From the NCBI RefSeq assembly GCF_902806455.1, contig NZ_CADCWQ010000001.1:992001-1056000 (forward strand): a DNA stretch of 64,000 nucleotides. Direction: 5' to 3'. Shown piece by piece: positions 34,090 to 43,772 of this stretch. Made by a program: the position numbers and the translations under genes. Under the pieces are notes generated by a model, which had not been told where the DNA came from, did not search any database, and was given only the letters and a program-made list of their open reading frames with translations. The DNA comes from Virgibacillus doumboii. GTDB lineage: Bacteria; Bacillota; Bacilli; Bacillales; Amphibacillaceae. Each line of letters opens with the position of its first letter. Position 1 is the first letter of the stretch.

Positions 34090-34932
34090 TTGAGTTGTAG
34101 TGCACCCGTACTGGACCGTGTTTTTCTGCAAATTGGTCCCTTGCCTATCTATTGGTATGGAGTAATTATTGCTACAGGAGCTTTTCTGGGTCTTTATTTG
34201 GCTACAAGAGAATCCGACCGGTTAGGCTTAAAAAAGGATTTAATGGTTGACCTTGTTGTTTTTGCAATTCCAATATCGATTCTTTTTGCGCGGATTTATT
34301 ACGTGATATTTGAGTGGGATCGTTATGTTGGCGGTCCATGGTGGGATGTTTTTGCTGTCTGGGAAGGCGGAATTGCGATTCACGGTGCCCTGATTGGTGC
34401 TGTGTTAACAGCAGTCATTTATGCCCGTGTCCAAAAAGTATCATTCTGGCAGCTGGCTGACATTGCTGCGCCAAGCCTAATTCTGGGTCAGGCAATTGGC
34501 CGCTGGGGAAACTTTATGAATCAGGAAGCACATGGGGGGCCGATTTCTGAGGCCACGTATAATAGTTTTCATACATATTTACCTGATTTTATTATGAATC
34601 AAATGTGCATTGAAGGTGTCATGTATCATCCAACTTTTTTATATGAATCATTCTGGAACGTATTAGTTTTTATTTTCCTGCTTGTTTTACGCCGCAAAAA
34701 TCCTTTGCGCGGAGAAGTGTTCCTGAGTTACGTTATTGCTTATTCGATCGGGCGTTTCTTTGTTGAAGGAATGCGGACGGATAGCTTATATATTCCGGGA
34801 ACTGAAATTCGTATGGCACAGTTCATTTCTGTGGCACTTATTCTGGTGATGGTTGCAATCATTGTTTACCGTCGTAAGAAAGGTCTGGCAAACAGACATT
34901 ATGACGGTAAAAAAGTCAAGAAGAAAAAGTAA
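34090..34932 (+). CDS. lgt: Prolipoprotein diacylglyceryl transferase (Lgt)
   Basis: Transfers diacylglycerol from phosphatidylglycerol to the lipobox Cys of prolipoproteins, the first step of lipoprotein maturation. About seven membrane segments; the family motif region is [16 protein letters not shown], with [13 protein letters not shown] near the N-terminus and [16 protein letters not shown] near the C-terminus. I prefer TTG 34090, spaced 6 bp from AGGAGTGA; a GTG at 34081 overlapping the hprK stop is the alternative. Substrates in this window include CccB, NirK and the App binding protein. Confidence 0.95.
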   Translation: MSCSAPVLDRVFLQIGPLPIYWYGVIIATGAFLGLYLATRESDRLGLKKDLMVDLVVFAIPISILFARIYYVIFEWDRYVGGPWWDVFAVWEGGIAIHGALIGAVLTAVIYARVQKVSFWQLADIAAPSLILGQAIGRWGNFMNQEAHGGPISEATYNSFHTYLPDFIMNQMCIEGVMYHPTFLYESFWNVLVFIFLLVLRRKNPLRGEVFLSYVIAYSIGRFFVEGMRTDSLYIPGTEIRMAQFISVALILVMVAIIVYRRKKGLANRHYDGKKVKKKK

Positions 34933-34956
34933 TTTGCTGGGAAGAGGGATGGACGA

Positions 34957-35916
34957 TTGACTGGGATTTTATACCGCGGTTTACAACAGGGACTTAAAGT
35001 GACCTGGATGTTGGGTAAGGTTATTTTTCCTATTACGTTGTTAGTAACGATTCTGCAATATACACCGATTTTACCCTGGATTGTTGAGCAAATCAGCCCG
35101 CTTTTGGGATTAATTGGATTGAGTGGCGAAGCGGCTGTTCCACTTGTTTTGGGAAATGCCCTGAATCTATATGCGGGAATTGCTGCGATTGTATCGTTTG
35201 ATTTTACAGTAAAAGAAGTATTTATCATGGCCGTGATGCTCTCGTTTTCGCATAATTTGTTTATTGAATCTGCCCTTGCATCGAAAGTTGGCGTAAGCTG
35301 GTGGCTTATTTCCGGAATTCGCCTGTCGTTGGCGATCATCTCGGCAATTATTATCAATTTATTATGGAATGGCGGGGCAGAACAGGCACAATATGGTCTA
35401 ATTTCTTCATCGGAGGCCGTGATGGATGGCTGGAATGAAATTGTTCTGCATGGGTTACAAACAGCGATTATTGCTGTTGTGCAGTTAGCACTTATTGTCA
35501 TTCCGATAATGATCGTCATGCAGTTCTTACGGGAAAAAGGCTGGTTAACAATCATTTCGGATAAGTTTGCTCCATTTACCAGAATGCTTGGCATGGAAAA
35601 AAACACATCCATGACACTTGTGGCCGGACTGACAATTGGGCTTGCTTACGGTGCAGGGCTGATGATCCAGGCTGTGGAGGAAGATGGAGTGTCGCGGAGG
35701 GATATGTATCTGGCGCTGATTTTTCTGGTTTCCTGCCACGCGGTGGTAGAAGATACAGTGATTTTCATTCCGCTCGGGATTCCTGTCCTTCCGTTACTGT
35801 TAATCCGACTGATTACGGCAATACTATTAACCATGGCTGTTGCGTTTGTCTGGAAACGTATTGATTATCGAAAAAGGAAGGAAACATCGCATGAGCATTC
35901 ATACAATACTCTTTGA
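34957..35916 (+). CDS. yvoD: YvoD-like nucleoside-recognition (Gate) domain membrane protein
   Basis: A 319-residue protein with about eight or nine hydrophobic segments (VIFPITLLVTILQYTPILPWI, AAVPLVLGNALNLYAGIAAIVSF, LSLAIISAIIINLLW, LALIVIPIMIVMQFL, ITAILLTMAVAFVW). The Gate/nucleoside-recognition fold is inferred from the GNALNLYAGIAAI and SFSHNLFIESALASKVGVSWW stretches and by synteny with B. subtilis yvoD. Substrate unknown. Start is TTG 34957 after GGGAAGAGGGATGG. Its end overlaps the start of ppaX by 26 bp. Confidence 0.85.
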   Translation: MTGILYRGLQQGLKVTWMLGKVIFPITLLVTILQYTPILPWIVEQISPLLGLIGLSGEAAVPLVLGNALNLYAGIAAIVSFDFTVKEVFIMAVMLSFSHNLFIESALASKVGVSWWLISGIRLSLAIISAIIINLLWNGGAEQAQYGLISSSEAVMDGWNEIVLHGLQTAIIAVVQLALIVIPIMIVMQFLREKGWLTIISDKFAPFTRMLGMEKNTSMTLVAGLTIGLAYGAGLMIQAVEEDGVSRRDMYLALIFLVSCHAVVEDTVIFIPLGIPVLPLLLIRLITAILLTMAVAFVWKRIDYRKRKETSHEHSYNTL

Positions 35917-36526
35917 TCTTGACGGCACACTGATTGATACAAATGAACTGATTATTGAATCATTCATACACACGTTTAAGGAATATGGAAAAGAACTTAC
36001 AAGGGAAGAAGCAATTGAATTCATCGGACCGCCATTAAGGGATTCGTTTTACCAGTTTGGTCCTGATCAGGTGGAACCGATGATTGCAACATACCGCGAA
36101 CATAATTTGTATCACCATGATAATTATGTAGTTGCTTTCCCAAATGTTATTGAAACAATTGAGCAATTGAATAAAGAAAATTTCAAGCTCGGAATTGTTA
36201 CCACAAAAATGCGCGGAACAGTTGATATGGGGTTAAAAGTCACTGGGCTGGACCGATTTTTTAATACCGTTATTACGCTTGATGATGTCGTGCATGCCAA
36301 GCCGAATCCAGAGCCGATCATCAAAGCGATGAAGGAACTGGATGCCGATGCCAGCTCAACGTTGATGGTTGGTGACAGCAATCATGATATTGAGGCTGGC
36401 CAAAATGCAGGTATTCAAACTGCCGGAGTTGCCTGGTCACTAAAAGGTAAAGAGAGGTTAACAACATATAAACCAACATACATGCTTGATGATATGCTGG
36501 ATTTGTTGAAAATTACAGGAGTGTAG
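35891..36526 (+). CDS. ppaX: Pyrophosphatase PpaX (HAD superfamily)
   Basis: Hydrolyses the pyrophosphate released when HprK/P dephosphorylates P-Ser-HPr by phosphorolysis, so it belongs functionally with hprK. The 211-residue HAD enzyme has motif I FDLDGTLIDT, motif II VTTKMRGTV, the Lys in HAKPNPEPI and motif IV MVGDSNHDIEAGQNAG. ATG 35891 follows AAAGGAAGGAAA and overlaps the end of yvoD, implying coupled translation. Confidence 0.94.
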   Translation: MSIHTILFDLDGTLIDTNELIIESFIHTFKEYGKELTREEAIEFIGPPLRDSFYQFGPDQVEPMIATYREHNLYHHDNYVVAFPNVIETIEQLNKENFKLGIVTTKMRGTVDMGLKVTGLDRFFNTVITLDDVVHAKPNPEPIIKAMKELDADASSTLMVGDSNHDIEAGQNAGIQTAGVAWSLKGKERLTTYKPTYMLDDMLDLLKITGV

Positions 36527-36529
36527 ACA

Positions 36530-37045
36530 ATGCGGAAAACGGAGCGATACCCTGTTGAACATGCCAATTCATTATGGCAAATATATAAAACCGTGTCATT
36601 CTGGAAGGTGATGAAAAATTTCATCTTTATTCAGGTTGGCAGATATATCCCTTTATTAAATGTGAAAAATTGGCTCTATCGAACGTTTTTGCGGATGAAG
36701 GTTGGTAAGCAAACAGCCTTTGCATTGATGGTAATGCCGGATATTATGTTTCCCGAAAAAATATCAGTCGGTTCGAACAGTGTAATCGGCTATAATACAA
36801 CGATATTGGCGCATGAATATTTGATAAAGGAGTACCGGATTGGTGAAGTGGTTATTGGCAATGATGTCCTGATCGGTGCCAACACTACGATTCTCCCGGG
36901 GGTAACCATTGGTGACGGGGCAGTAGTCTCGGCTTCTACACTTGTAAATAAGGATGTACCTGCGGGCGCTTTTGTTGGCGGGAATCCGATGGCGGTTATT
37001 TATACGAAGGAAGAGATGGAACACCGGATGGAAGACGATAGCTAG
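36530..37045 (+). CDS. yvoF: Hexapeptide-repeat acyltransferase (YvoF-like)
   Basis: A 171-residue left-handed beta-helix acetyltransferase. Hexapeptide repeats run from about residue 75 (ISVGSNSVIGYNTTIL; VVIGNDVLIGANTTILPGVTIGDGAVVSA), ending with the usual VPAGAFVGGNPMAVI. A positively charged N-terminal region with a hydrophobic helix precedes the repeats. The acceptor is unknown. It is the last gene of the hprK operon, 3 bp after ppaX. Confidence 0.9.
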   Translation: MRKTERYPVEHANSLWQIYKTVSFWKVMKNFIFIQVGRYIPLLNVKNWLYRTFLRMKVGKQTAFALMVMPDIMFPEKISVGSNSVIGYNTTILAHEYLIKEYRIGEVVIGNDVLIGANTTILPGVTIGDGAVVSASTLVNKDVPAGAFVGGNPMAVIYTKEEMEHRMEDDS

Positions 37046-37047
37046 AT

Positions 37048-37080
37048 TGAGATCATACTTTAGTATGGTCTTTTTTTATA
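37048..37080 (+). terminator. Intrinsic terminator after yvoF
   Basis: GATCATAC pairs with GTATGGTC across TTTA, followed by seven T. In B. subtilis the glp genes have a GlpP-dependent leader terminator. Because this hairpin follows the yvoF stop so closely, it is more simply the operon end, but antitermination control of glpK cannot be excluded. Confidence 0.8.
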
Positions 37081-37187
37081 TTGTTGTTATTTTTGACGTT
37101 TCTTTGGGAAGATAATTATAGAGGATTTTGCAGGGAAATACAGTTTAAATCGAGAAATCTTTTAGAAAGATGTTTATGGAGGGGTAA

Positions 37188-38681
<1,494 letters not shown>

Positions 38682-38729
38682 TAGATCAGGGTAAAAATAA
38701 TAGAGAGAAACGCAGCGGGGTGTGTACAA

Positions 38730-40391
38730 ATGGGAGACTTTTCAAGCTACAAACGAGATGCAATGTATAAGCAAATAGAAAATAAGGAATTGGACGTGCT
38801 GATAATCGGCGGCGGAATAACCGGATCGGGAATTTCCCTGGACGCTGTCACACGCGGGTTAAACACGGCAGTAGTTGAGATGCAGGACTTTGCTGCCGGT
38901 ACATCCAGCCGATCAACAAAGCTTGTCCATGGCGGTCTTCGCTATTTGAAGCAATTTGAAGTGGGAATGGTTTCCGAAGTAGGGAAAGAACGTGCGATTG
39001 TTTATGAAAATGGTCCACACGTGACGACTCCGGAGTGGATGATGCTCCCATTTTACAAAGGCGGCAATTTCGGACCATTCACAACGAACATTGGATTACG
39101 TGTATACGACTTTTTGGCAGGTGTTAAAAAAGGAGAACGGCGGGAAATGCTGAACCCCGAGGAGGCACTGGAAAAAGAACCACTTGTTAAAAAGGAAGAT
39201 CTGAAAGGTGCGGGGTATTATGTGGAATACAAAACTGATGATGCCCGCCTGACAATCGAAGTGATGAAAAAAGCGGTGCAAAAAGGTGCACATGCAATTA
39301 ACTATGCAAAGGTCATTGATTTCATTTATGAATCCGGGAGTGTTGTTGGGGCAGTCGTTGAAGATCAACTCAGTGGTGAACAGCATAACGTTTTTGCTAA
39401 AAAAATTATTAATGCCGGCGGTCCATGGGTTGATAATTTGCGTGAAATCGATGGTTCAAAAACAGGAAAAACGCTGCACCTGACTAAAGGTGTACATCTT
39501 GTTTTTCCAAAAAAACGATTCCCGCTGCAGCAGGCAATTTACTTTGATGCACCAGACGGAAGGATGATTTTTGCGATTCCACGGAATAAAAAAACTTATG
39601 TGGGAACAACGGATACGAGCTATGATGGTGATATTTCTCATCCTGTCATGACTGCCGCTGATCAGGATTATCTGCTGGATGCAATCAATTATATTTTTCC
39701 TGCATTGGAAATGAACAGGGATGACGTGGAATCCAGTTATGCCGGTTTGCGGCCATTAATCGCTGAAGAAGGAAAAGAAGACCCGGATGAAATCTCCCGA
39801 AAAGATGAAATATTTATTTCTGATTCCGGGCTGATTTCCATGGCAGGCGGCAAACTGACAGGATACCGCAAGATGGCGGAGGACGCTGTTAATACTATTG
39901 TGGAACAGTTGAAAAAAGAAGAAGGAATTTTATATTCGGAATCTGAAACAGAGCATCTGCCTATTTCAGGTGGTGAAGTTGGTGGTTCCAGTGGTTTTGC
40001 GCGCTTTAAAACTCATAAAGTTGAAGAAGCAGTTGCACTTGGTGTTGATGAGGAAACGGCACTGTTCCTGATTCAGAAATACGGAGCAAATATCGATACG
40101 ATTTTTGAGTATTTTCAGGAAGAGCAGGTGAATGCTGAAGAAGCTGGCATTGATCCAATTGTCTTTGCCGAGTTGAAATATGCCATCGAACACGAAATGA
40201 CATACAAGCCAGTCGATTTTTTCGTACGCCGAACCGGGGCATTATTTTTCGATATTGATTTTGTGCGGGAATATAAAGATAAGGTGATTGATTATATGGC
40301 TGAGGCCCTTGAGTGGAGTGACGAGCAGAAGCGTGATTTTGTGGAGGAACTTGAGAAACTGCTGCGTGAAGCGGTGAATCCGGTTGAGTGA
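38730..40391 (+). CDS. glpD: Aerobic glycerol-3-phosphate dehydrogenase
   Basis: FAD enzyme that oxidises glycerol 3-phosphate to dihydroxyacetone phosphate and passes electrons to quinone. The 553-residue product has the FAD-binding GxGxxG motif (VLIIGGGITGSGISLDA), the GlpD signature GTSSRSTKLVHGGLRYL, and the conserved TDARLTIE-like and GGKLTGYRKMAEDAV stretches. The C-terminal domain is helical. Weak GGGGTG ribosome site. Probably cotranscribed with glpK. Confidence 0.97.
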   Translation: MGDFSSYKRDAMYKQIENKELDVLIIGGGITGSGISLDAVTRGLNTAVVEMQDFAAGTSSRSTKLVHGGLRYLKQFEVGMVSEVGKERAIVYENGPHVTTPEWMMLPFYKGGNFGPFTTNIGLRVYDFLAGVKKGERREMLNPEEALEKEPLVKKEDLKGAGYYVEYKTDDARLTIEVMKKAVQKGAHAINYAKVIDFIYESGSVVGAVVEDQLSGEQHNVFAKKIINAGGPWVDNLREIDGSKTGKTLHLTKGVHLVFPKKRFPLQQAIYFDAPDGRMIFAIPRNKKTYVGTTDTSYDGDISHPVMTAADQDYLLDAINYIFPALEMNRDDVESSYAGLRPLIAEEGKEDPDEISRKDEIFISDSGLISMAGGKLTGYRKMAEDAVNTIVEQLKKEEGILYSESETEHLPISGGEVGGSSGFARFKTHKVEEAVALGVDEETALFLIQKYGANIDTIFEYFQEEQVNAEEAGIDPIVFAELKYAIEHEMTYKPVDFFVRRTGALFFDIDFVREYKDKVIDYMAEALEWSDEQKRDFVEELEKLLREAVNPVE

Positions 40392-40394
40392 AAT

Positions 40395-40427
40395 AAAGGC
40401 TAATCGCAAATGTGCGATTAGCCTTTA
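40395..40427 (+). terminator. Intrinsic terminator after glpD
   Basis: AAAGGCTAATCGCA and TGCGATTAGCCTTT form a near-perfect 14-bp stem. The right arm runs directly into the tandem repeat and the T-tract is short. Confidence 0.82.
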
Positions 40428-40428
40428 T

Positions 40429-40608
40429 GAATTTATCAGGAGAAGAATGAATTTATCAGGAGAAGAATGAATTTATCAGGAGAAGAATGAATTTATCAGG
40501 AGAAGAATGAATTTATCAGGAGAAGAATGAATTTATCAGGAGAAGAATGAATTTATCAGGAGAAAAATAAATATAACAGGAGAAAAACAAATATAACAGG
40601 AGAAGCAA
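40429..40608. repeat. 20-bp tandem repeat, locus 2 (9 units)
   Basis: Units of GAATTTATCAGGAGAAGAAT start every 20 bp from 40429. The first six are identical, the seventh differs by one base and the last two are diverged (AAATATAACAGGAGAAAAAC). The block ATCAGGAGAAGAA corresponds to ATCGGCAGAAGAA in the other two arrays, so the three are related. Near-identity of six units implies recent expansion. There are no spacers. Confidence 0.92.
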
Positions 40609-40629
40609 AATTATAATGCACCTAACAAA

Positions 40630-40664
40630 GGAAAAAAGACAGCATCACGCTGCCTTTTTATCTT
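40630..40664. terminator. Bidirectional terminator between the glpD and NERD genes
   Basis: AAAAAGACAGC and GCTGCCTTTTTA pair around ATCAC. On the minus strand the stem is followed by T-rich sequence, so it can end the NERD gene transcript. Confidence 0.75.
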
Positions 40665-40673
40665 TGTTAAAAA

Positions 40674-41758
40674 CTATCTGTATACATGCTGTTTTTTCAT
40701 GTACAATTTAATCTTTTCAGGAATGTAAGAATGTTGAGGAAATTCACTCAGCGTAGGGGCGTGATAAACTGATCCTTTTTTAACCCCCGTATGTTCAAGC
40801 TTCATAGATTGTAAAATGGTCTGTGATGTCCATGGCGATCCTATCCCAAGATAATCCCGGCATTTCCTGTTCGTAATCATATCTCCGTAAAGCAGAAAAT
40901 AATCTAGAAGATCGCGTTTGTGTGCTTTAGCGTCCCGATTTTTACAGCGGGGACATAACCATCCTTTATACTCTCTTATCATTGGATGATGATTACATTT
41001 CTTACAAATGACTCCTTTAACAAAATGATTCTCGTTGATATTCAGGTCTCCAAGAACGTCGGTGCGAAGCGGGTCGTTCCGCTGCAGCATTGTAGTGGCG
41101 ATTTTTTTAGTGGACGCGATACTTGTAATATCTCTTGTATATTTTTTTCAAGTCTCTCTATTCGGTCATGCAAACTGGCAGTGTGAATGATTTTTTCATA
41201 TACGAGAGGGTCCTTGTGAACGTTTTCGATAATTGTGGAAGGAAATGCTATTACAACAAGTGTTTCAATTGGAGGACTTGTAATCCCAAACTGTTGGAGC
41301 CAAATCTGCAAATGATTTTTTTGTGCTTCGGCTTGCATTATCGGGTCTTTATAAGATTTCTTATTACCATCGACTACCTGTGTTAATTGCTTTTGCCTGG
41401 AATCATATTGCAATGTACCTTTATTGTTCTTAATTTCAAGAATCAGGAAAAATTTTCTGGAAAGGATGAGCGTGTCTATTTGGAAATGAAATGGAGGGTT
41501 TTCCAATCGCAGGCCTTTTATGATTAAAAAGTCATTCCGTGGAAAGGTAGACAGCGCATAGTCAACAGTGCGTTCGCCATCATAACCGGCTTTTTCTTTC
41601 TTGTAGTCAGAAATAAGTGATTCGTTGTACAAGTATTTCTCCGGAAGCCGCCGGAAAACTGCTTCGAGAGTCAGTAAATCGTATGTTTTTAACCTAAGAT
41701 TTAATTCCAGTGGAACCACCTCTTTATCTAGTTTTACTTTATATATTCTTCTAATCAA
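40674..41758 (-). pseudogene. NERD-domain (nuclease-related) protein gene split by a frameshift
   Basis: Two overlapping frames make one NERD protein. The upstream part (41758-41042) has the nuclease-like core: AGYDGERTVDYAL, FHFQIDTLILSRKFFLILEIKNNKGTL. The downstream part (from about 41090) has a CKKC...CPRCKN zinc ribbon. The frames meet at seven A (plus-strand T at 41102-41108). A -1 slip on A-AAA-AAA joins them exactly, giving KKIATTMLQRNDPLR, which continues as in intact relatives. It may be a one-base deletion, a sequencing error or real slippage. The annotated first codon is TTG 41758; a later CTG preceded by AAAGAGGTGG is another possible start. Function of NERD proteins is not established. 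Confidence 0.8.
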
Positions 41759-41789
41759 TGAAAAATCCTTCTTTTTCCTCCAAATAATC

Positions 41790-41820
41790 TTGCCCTTTAC
41801 GTTAACGTTAATGGTAAACT
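41790..41820 (+). promoter_or_regulatory. MerR-type promoter with operator in a 19-bp spacer
   Basis: TTGCCC (41790-41795) and TAAACT (41815-41820) are separated by 19 bp, the over-long spacing typical of MerR-activated promoters. An imperfect dyad fills the region: TTTACGTTAAC against GTTAATGGTAAA. The TTTACGTTAAC half-site resembles operators of LiuR-type MerR regulators that control acyl-CoA degradation genes. The merR gene follows about 50 bp downstream. Confidence 0.65.
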
Positions 41821-41870
41821 GAGTTAAAAGAATATTTTGATTTCAGGAATAACAAAGGAGGGGGTTCAAA

Positions 41871-42251
41871 ATAAAAACATATACCATCTCAGAAATAGCT
41901 TCCCACTTCAATGTTTCCAATCGGACCATCCGTTACTATGAAGAGATAGGGTTGCTGAAACCGGAAAGGACTAAAGGCGGACAAAGACAATACAGCAAAA
42001 AAGAGTTCACACAGCTCCAGTTGATCTTCAGAGGCAAAAAATACGGTTTCCAGCTGGATGAGATAAAAGAAATGATTCTATTATTTGATAAGGATCCGAC
42101 TGGAAAAGAACAGCTAAAGCGGACAATCGAGTATGGTGAAATCAAAATCCAGGAAGTTTCCGATCGTATTGATGAACTGATCGGGATGCGACGGGAAATG
42201 GAACAATTGGTAGACGACTTTAAACAAAATTTAGGTGAAATGGGGGAGTAA
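41871..42251 (+). CDS. MerR-family regulator of the acyl-CoA operon, apparent ATA start
   Basis: The winged-helix DNA-binding domain begins KTYTISEIASHFNVSNRTIRYYE and continues EIGLLKPERTKGGQRQYS. A dimerisation coiled coil follows (IKIQEVSDRIDELIGMRREME). In-frame codons between the stop at 41850 and TTG 41952 include no ATG, GTG or TTG. Starting at TTG would remove the recognition helices. ATA at 41871 lies 9 bp after a perfect AAAGGAGG (41854-41861), so ATA initiation is the best reading; total 126 residues. No metal-binding cysteines, so a CoA-ester or similar effector is likely. It ends 2 bp before the acyl-CoA synthetase gene. Confidence 0.82.
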   Translation: MKTYTISEIASHFNVSNRTIRYYEEIGLLKPERTKGGQRQYSKKEFTQLQLIFRGKKYGFQLDEIKEMILLFDKDPTGKEQLKRTIEYGEIKIQEVSDRIDELIGMRREMEQLVDDFKQNLGEMGE

Positions 42252-42253
42252 GT

Positions 42254-43756
42254 ATGAACATTTCAAATCTGTTAATGTATCAATCACGTAAATATCCGGA
42301 TCATGAGGCAATTGTTACTCCACAGGAACGAATCACTTTCAATGAATGGGATATGGCTGTGAATCAGCTTGGGGGAAATTTATTAAAAGCCGGTGTGCAA
42401 AAAGGCGATAAGTTCATTATTCATATGCCGAACACGAAGGAATTCCTTTACCTGTATCTTGCAGCAATCCGTATTGGTGCAATAGCGATTCCGATTAATG
42501 CGAAGCTGACCGAGAGTGAAATCCATTATATTATCGATCATAGTGATGCACGTTTTTTTGCAACCCATGAACTGCTTTTTGACCAGGTGAAAAATGTAAG
42601 CGCAAACAATCAGCTGGCTTGTTTCAAAACCGGCGAGGAAAAAGAAAACTGGAAGTCGCTCAATAACCTTTTGACAGGGGATGGGACATCAATCGAATTG
42701 AACGCCACCGAAGATGATGAGGTGTCCATCCTGTATACTTCCGGAACTACTGGTAATCCAAAGGGAGTTGTGTTTACACATCGCAGTATTTTGACAGTAG
42801 CGACAATGATTTGTATTGAAATGACGATGAAAAAAGAAAGCCGCATCCTGCACATGATGCCTTTAAGTCATTCAGCACCACTTCACCTGTTCATGGCTGC
42901 CGGTTTGTATGTCGGGGCTACTCATGTTCTCGCGCCAACATTCACGCCTGACCTCCTGCTGAACATGGTGGAGAAAGAAAAAGTGACACACTTTTTCGGA
43001 GCGCCTGTGGCATACCTGATGACGGCAAAACAACCTGCCATCGAAAATACCGACTTATCCTCCATGAAGTATTGGGTATATGGCGGTGCACCTTTGGGTA
43101 AACAGGAAGTTGAATTTGTAAAAGGACGGTTTGCGACGGATAACCTTTACTGTGTGTATGGCCTGACAGAAGCTGGGCCAAACGGAACATTGCTGACTCC
43201 TGAGGAACATAAAACGAAAGCTGGCAGTGTCGGCAGCCGTGCAGCATTGAACTGTGAGATCCGGCTGGTCGATGAACATGGCAATGATGTTAAAACAGGT
43301 GACCCTGGCGAGATTATTCTTCGTGGGGAAGGGAATATGAAGGGATACTATAAAGATCAGGTAAAGACAGATGAAACGCTGAAAGATGGCTGGCTATACA
43401 CTGGTGATATTGCTAAACAGGATGAAGACGGATATTACTGGGTGATTGACCGCAAGAAAGATATCATCATTTCAGGCGGCGTCAATATTTATCCGAACGA
43501 GGTGGAAAAAGTACTGATGGGCCATCCCGCAGTTGATGATGTTGCGATTGTCGGGATACCGCATCCGGACTGGGGCGAAACAGCAAAGGCATTTGTCGTA
43601 TTGAACAAGCCAGTCGACGATATGGAAAATACCTTTCATACTTTTTTAAAAGAAAAGGTTGCATCTTACAAAATACCAAAGCTTTACGAAAAGCTGGATG
43701 CACTCCCGCGTAACATGACAGGGAAACTTTTGAAAAATAAACTTCGCGAGCAATAA
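42254..43756 (+). CDS. Fatty acyl-CoA synthetase (AMP-forming ligase)
   Basis: Activates a carboxylic acid to its CoA thioester through an acyl-adenylate. The 500-residue ANL-family product has the phosphate-binding loop LYTSGTTGNPKGVV, the YGLTEAGPNG motif, DGWLYTGDIAKQDEDGYYWVIDRKKDIIISGGVNIYPNEVE and the catalytic lysine in NMTGKLLKNKL. Chain length of the substrate cannot be deduced. It starts 2 bp after the merR stop and is followed 16 bp later by an acyl-CoA dehydrogenase gene, so the operon likely degrades a fatty or branched-chain acid. Confidence 0.93.
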   Translation: MNISNLLMYQSRKYPDHEAIVTPQERITFNEWDMAVNQLGGNLLKAGVQKGDKFIIHMPNTKEFLYLYLAAIRIGAIAIPINAKLTESEIHYIIDHSDARFFATHELLFDQVKNVSANNQLACFKTGEEKENWKSLNNLLTGDGTSIELNATEDDEVSILYTSGTTGNPKGVVFTHRSILTVATMICIEMTMKKESRILHMMPLSHSAPLHLFMAAGLYVGATHVLAPTFTPDLLLNMVEKEKVTHFFGAPVAYLMTAKQPAIENTDLSSMKYWVYGGAPLGKQEVEFVKGRFATDNLYCVYGLTEAGPNGTLLTPEEHKTKAGSVGSRAALNCEIRLVDEHGNDVKTGDPGEIILRGEGNMKGYYKDQVKTDETLKDGWLYTGDIAKQDEDGYYWVIDRKKDIIISGGVNIYPNEVEKVLMGHPAVDDVAIVGIPHPDWGETAKAFVVLNKPVDDMENTFHTFLKEKVASYKIPKLYEKLDALPRNMTGKLLKNKLREQ

Positions 43757-43772
43757 CAGGAGGCGTTAACAG

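Noticed and set aside
34899..35612. 237-codon frame on the minus strand inside yvoD
   Set aside because: It is the mirror of a membrane-protein gene; no family resemblance and it crosses the lgt-yvoD junction.
40429..40608. Possible CRISPR array after glpD
   Set aside because: Repeats are directly adjacent with no unique spacers and no cas genes are present.
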